A DNA stretch of 32,963 nucleotides, taken from contig CAJXTI010000043.1 of assembly GCA_913061185.1 (NCBI GenBank), positions 1-32,963 on the forward strand. The letters run 5' to 3'. A program made the position numbers and the translations under genes. Below are positions 32,145-32,963 of the stretch, one piece after another. Source of the stretch: an uncultured Oceanobacter sp. Lineage in GTDB: Bacteria > Pseudomonadota > Gammaproteobacteria > Pseudomonadales > Oceanobacteraceae. Under the pieces are notes generated by a model. That model was given only the letters and a program-made list of their open reading frames with translations. It was not told the origin of the DNA and made no database searches. Position 1 is the first letter of the stretch. Each line of letters opens with the position of its first letter.

Positions 32145-32812
32145 AGAGCAGGGCCTGTTTCGTACGCAAGCGGGTCTGAAATACCATTAAGTGCAAAGGC
32201 TTCCAGGCGTTCTACGCAAGAACCACACTTGCCACACGCTTTCTCTCTACCGTTGTAGCAGGTCCAGGTCTGGCTATAATCCAACCCCATTGCCAACCCA
32301 TCTTTTAAAATTCCGATTTTGTCGCTATCCAGGTACGGGGTCACAATTTCTACCGGCTCGTAATTGGCAATCCTGGCGACGTCATTCATTGCGTGAACAA
32401 ACTCCGGTCGACAGTCAGGATAGATGGCGTGATCTCCACTGTGAGCGCCGTAAAACACCTTGTTGGCCCCGATATCAACGGCATACCCGATCGCCAGTGA
32501 CAATAGAATCATATTGCGGTTAGGCACAACGGTAGACTTCATGTTGTCAGCTTCGTAATGACCTTCCGGAATATCCAGATCAGATGTCAACGATGAGGAT
32601 TGCAGTAATTGATTAATGGCAGTGATGTCTATCACACGATGTGGCAAGCCAAGTGACTGACAAACAGAAGCCGCATAACGAATCTCCTTGCTGTGTTTCT
32701 GCCCATAGTTAAAGGTGAGAGGAAATAGTTCGTAACCGTCTCGGTGGGCACGGTGAAGAATGGTGAAGGAATCCATACCGCCTGAATAGATGACAACTGC
32801 TTTCTCGGACAT
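32141..32812 (-). CDS. queC: 7-cyano-7-deazaguanine (preQ0) synthase QueC
   Basis: QueC converts 7-carboxy-7-deazaguanine to preQ0 using ATP and ammonia. The PP-loop SGGMDS is at residues 10-15. [15 protein letters not shown] and [19 protein letters not shown] are typical internal blocks. Zinc ligands are the four cysteines at about 185, 193, 196 and 199 (CYNGREKAC and CGKCGSC). Length 223 aa. A GGAG ribosome site precedes the ATG. It leads the queC-queE operon, and other queuosine genes are not in the window. Confidence 0.96.
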   Translation of the reverse strand: MSEKAVVIYSGGMDSFTILHRAHRDGYELFPLTFNYGQKHSKEIRYAASVCQSLGLPHRVIDITAINQLLQSSSLTSDLDIPEGHYEADNMKSTVVPNRNMILLSLAIGYAVDIGANKVFYGAHSGDHAIYPDCRPEFVHAMNDVARIANYEPVEIVTPYLDSDKIGILKDGLAMGLDYSQTWTCYNGREKACGKCGSCVERLEAFALNGISDPLAYETGPAL

Positions 32813-32896
32813 GCGTGCTCCACTGGTATGGGTCAGCCGTTCGCTGCACCCGTTAACAAGGCGATAGCCTGGCTTATGCCTGGCTGAATAGCAGGC

Positions 32897-32902
32897 ATTA
32901 TA
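32897..32902 (-). promoter_or_regulatory. Possible -10 box of the queC promoter
   Basis: The minus strand reads a perfect TATAAT here, about 85 bases upstream of queC. No good -35 is found at 16-18 bases, so the call is tentative. It would be divergent from the strong promoter at the window end. Confidence 0.35.
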
Positions 32903-32932
32903 CGGACTCTGTCATCAAAGTGAAAAAAACAG

Positions 32933-32960
32933 TTGACGGCAAAGTTGACGTCCCTATAAT
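32933..32960 (+). promoter_or_regulatory. Strong sigma70 promoter reading out of the window
   Basis: TTGACG (32933-32938), a 16-base spacer and a perfect TATAAT (32955-32960) followed by GCG form a near-consensus promoter. The GC-rich start of the discriminator is typical of tRNA and rRNA promoters. The repeated AGTTGACG (32931-32938 and 32943-32950) duplicates the -35 hexamer at a 12-base offset. The product lies beyond the window. Confidence 0.7.
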
Positions 32961-32963
32961 GCG

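Noticed and set aside
32813..32896. preQ1 riboswitch in the queC leader
   Set aside because: No small pseudoknot core or expected A-rich tail is recognisable. The leader shows only a short direct repeat, GCCAGGC.

Overview
The window looks like chromosomal DNA of a free-living gammaproteobacterium with a single polar-type flagellar/chemotaxis system, closest in layout to Pseudomonas/Oceanospirillales-type genomes. This rests on the gene order flhA-flhF-flhG-fliA-cheY-cheZ-cheA-cheB-parC-parP-cheW-DUF2802, the class Ia nrdA-nrdB-ferredoxin cluster, and the maoP/hdfR divergent pair also known from enterobacteria. No phage, IS element, CRISPR array, tRNA or rRNA gene is visible inside the window. 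A strong stable-RNA-like promoter points out of its right end.

Layout. (1) 1-13803, plus strand: late flagellar assembly and placement genes (flhA, flhF, flhG), the flagellar sigma factor fliA, then the chemotaxis operon with the polar-localisation pair ParC/ParP. A sigma54-like promoter precedes flhA, beside a seven-base tandem repeat array. A good sigma28-like promoter lies directly after fliA and should drive cheY onward, so FliA made here would switch on the chemotaxis genes. The motCD genes that sit between cheB and parC in Pseudomonas are absent; that gap holds three short tandem duplications. (2) 13804-14379: a small unknown membrane/exported protein, a 15-bp tandem duplication and a large perfect inverted repeat. 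(3) 14380-18982, minus strand: nrdA, nrdB and a 2Fe-2S ferredoxin with an unusual N-terminal extension, followed by bcp. The long nrdA upstream region carries two NrdR-like boxes 32 bp apart and a perfect DnaA box. (4) 19727-22151: an RstA/RstB-type two-component system. (5) 22191-24697: metR with a perfect MetR-type box but no metE beside it, then a membrane GGDEF protein with a degenerate active site and a retained I-site. (6) 24700-26800, minus strand: argD-argF, with a terminator-like hairpin immediately upstream of the argD start. (7) 27288-31331: a small secreted acidic protein, then maoP-rimB-rimK (minus) diverging from hdfR and an MDR oxidoreductase. (8) 31446-32812: queC-queE for 7-deazaguanine (queuosine) synthesis.

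No wholly new multi-gene system is obvious. The best leads are local: the heptamer array at the flhA promoter, two ParP-type N-termini in tandem, the degenerate GGDEF protein, the extended NrdB-linked ferredoxin, the terminator-like hairpin before argD, and a recurrent pattern of short tandem duplications confined to intergenic DNA. All calls come from reading the sequence and recalled family features; no database search was run.
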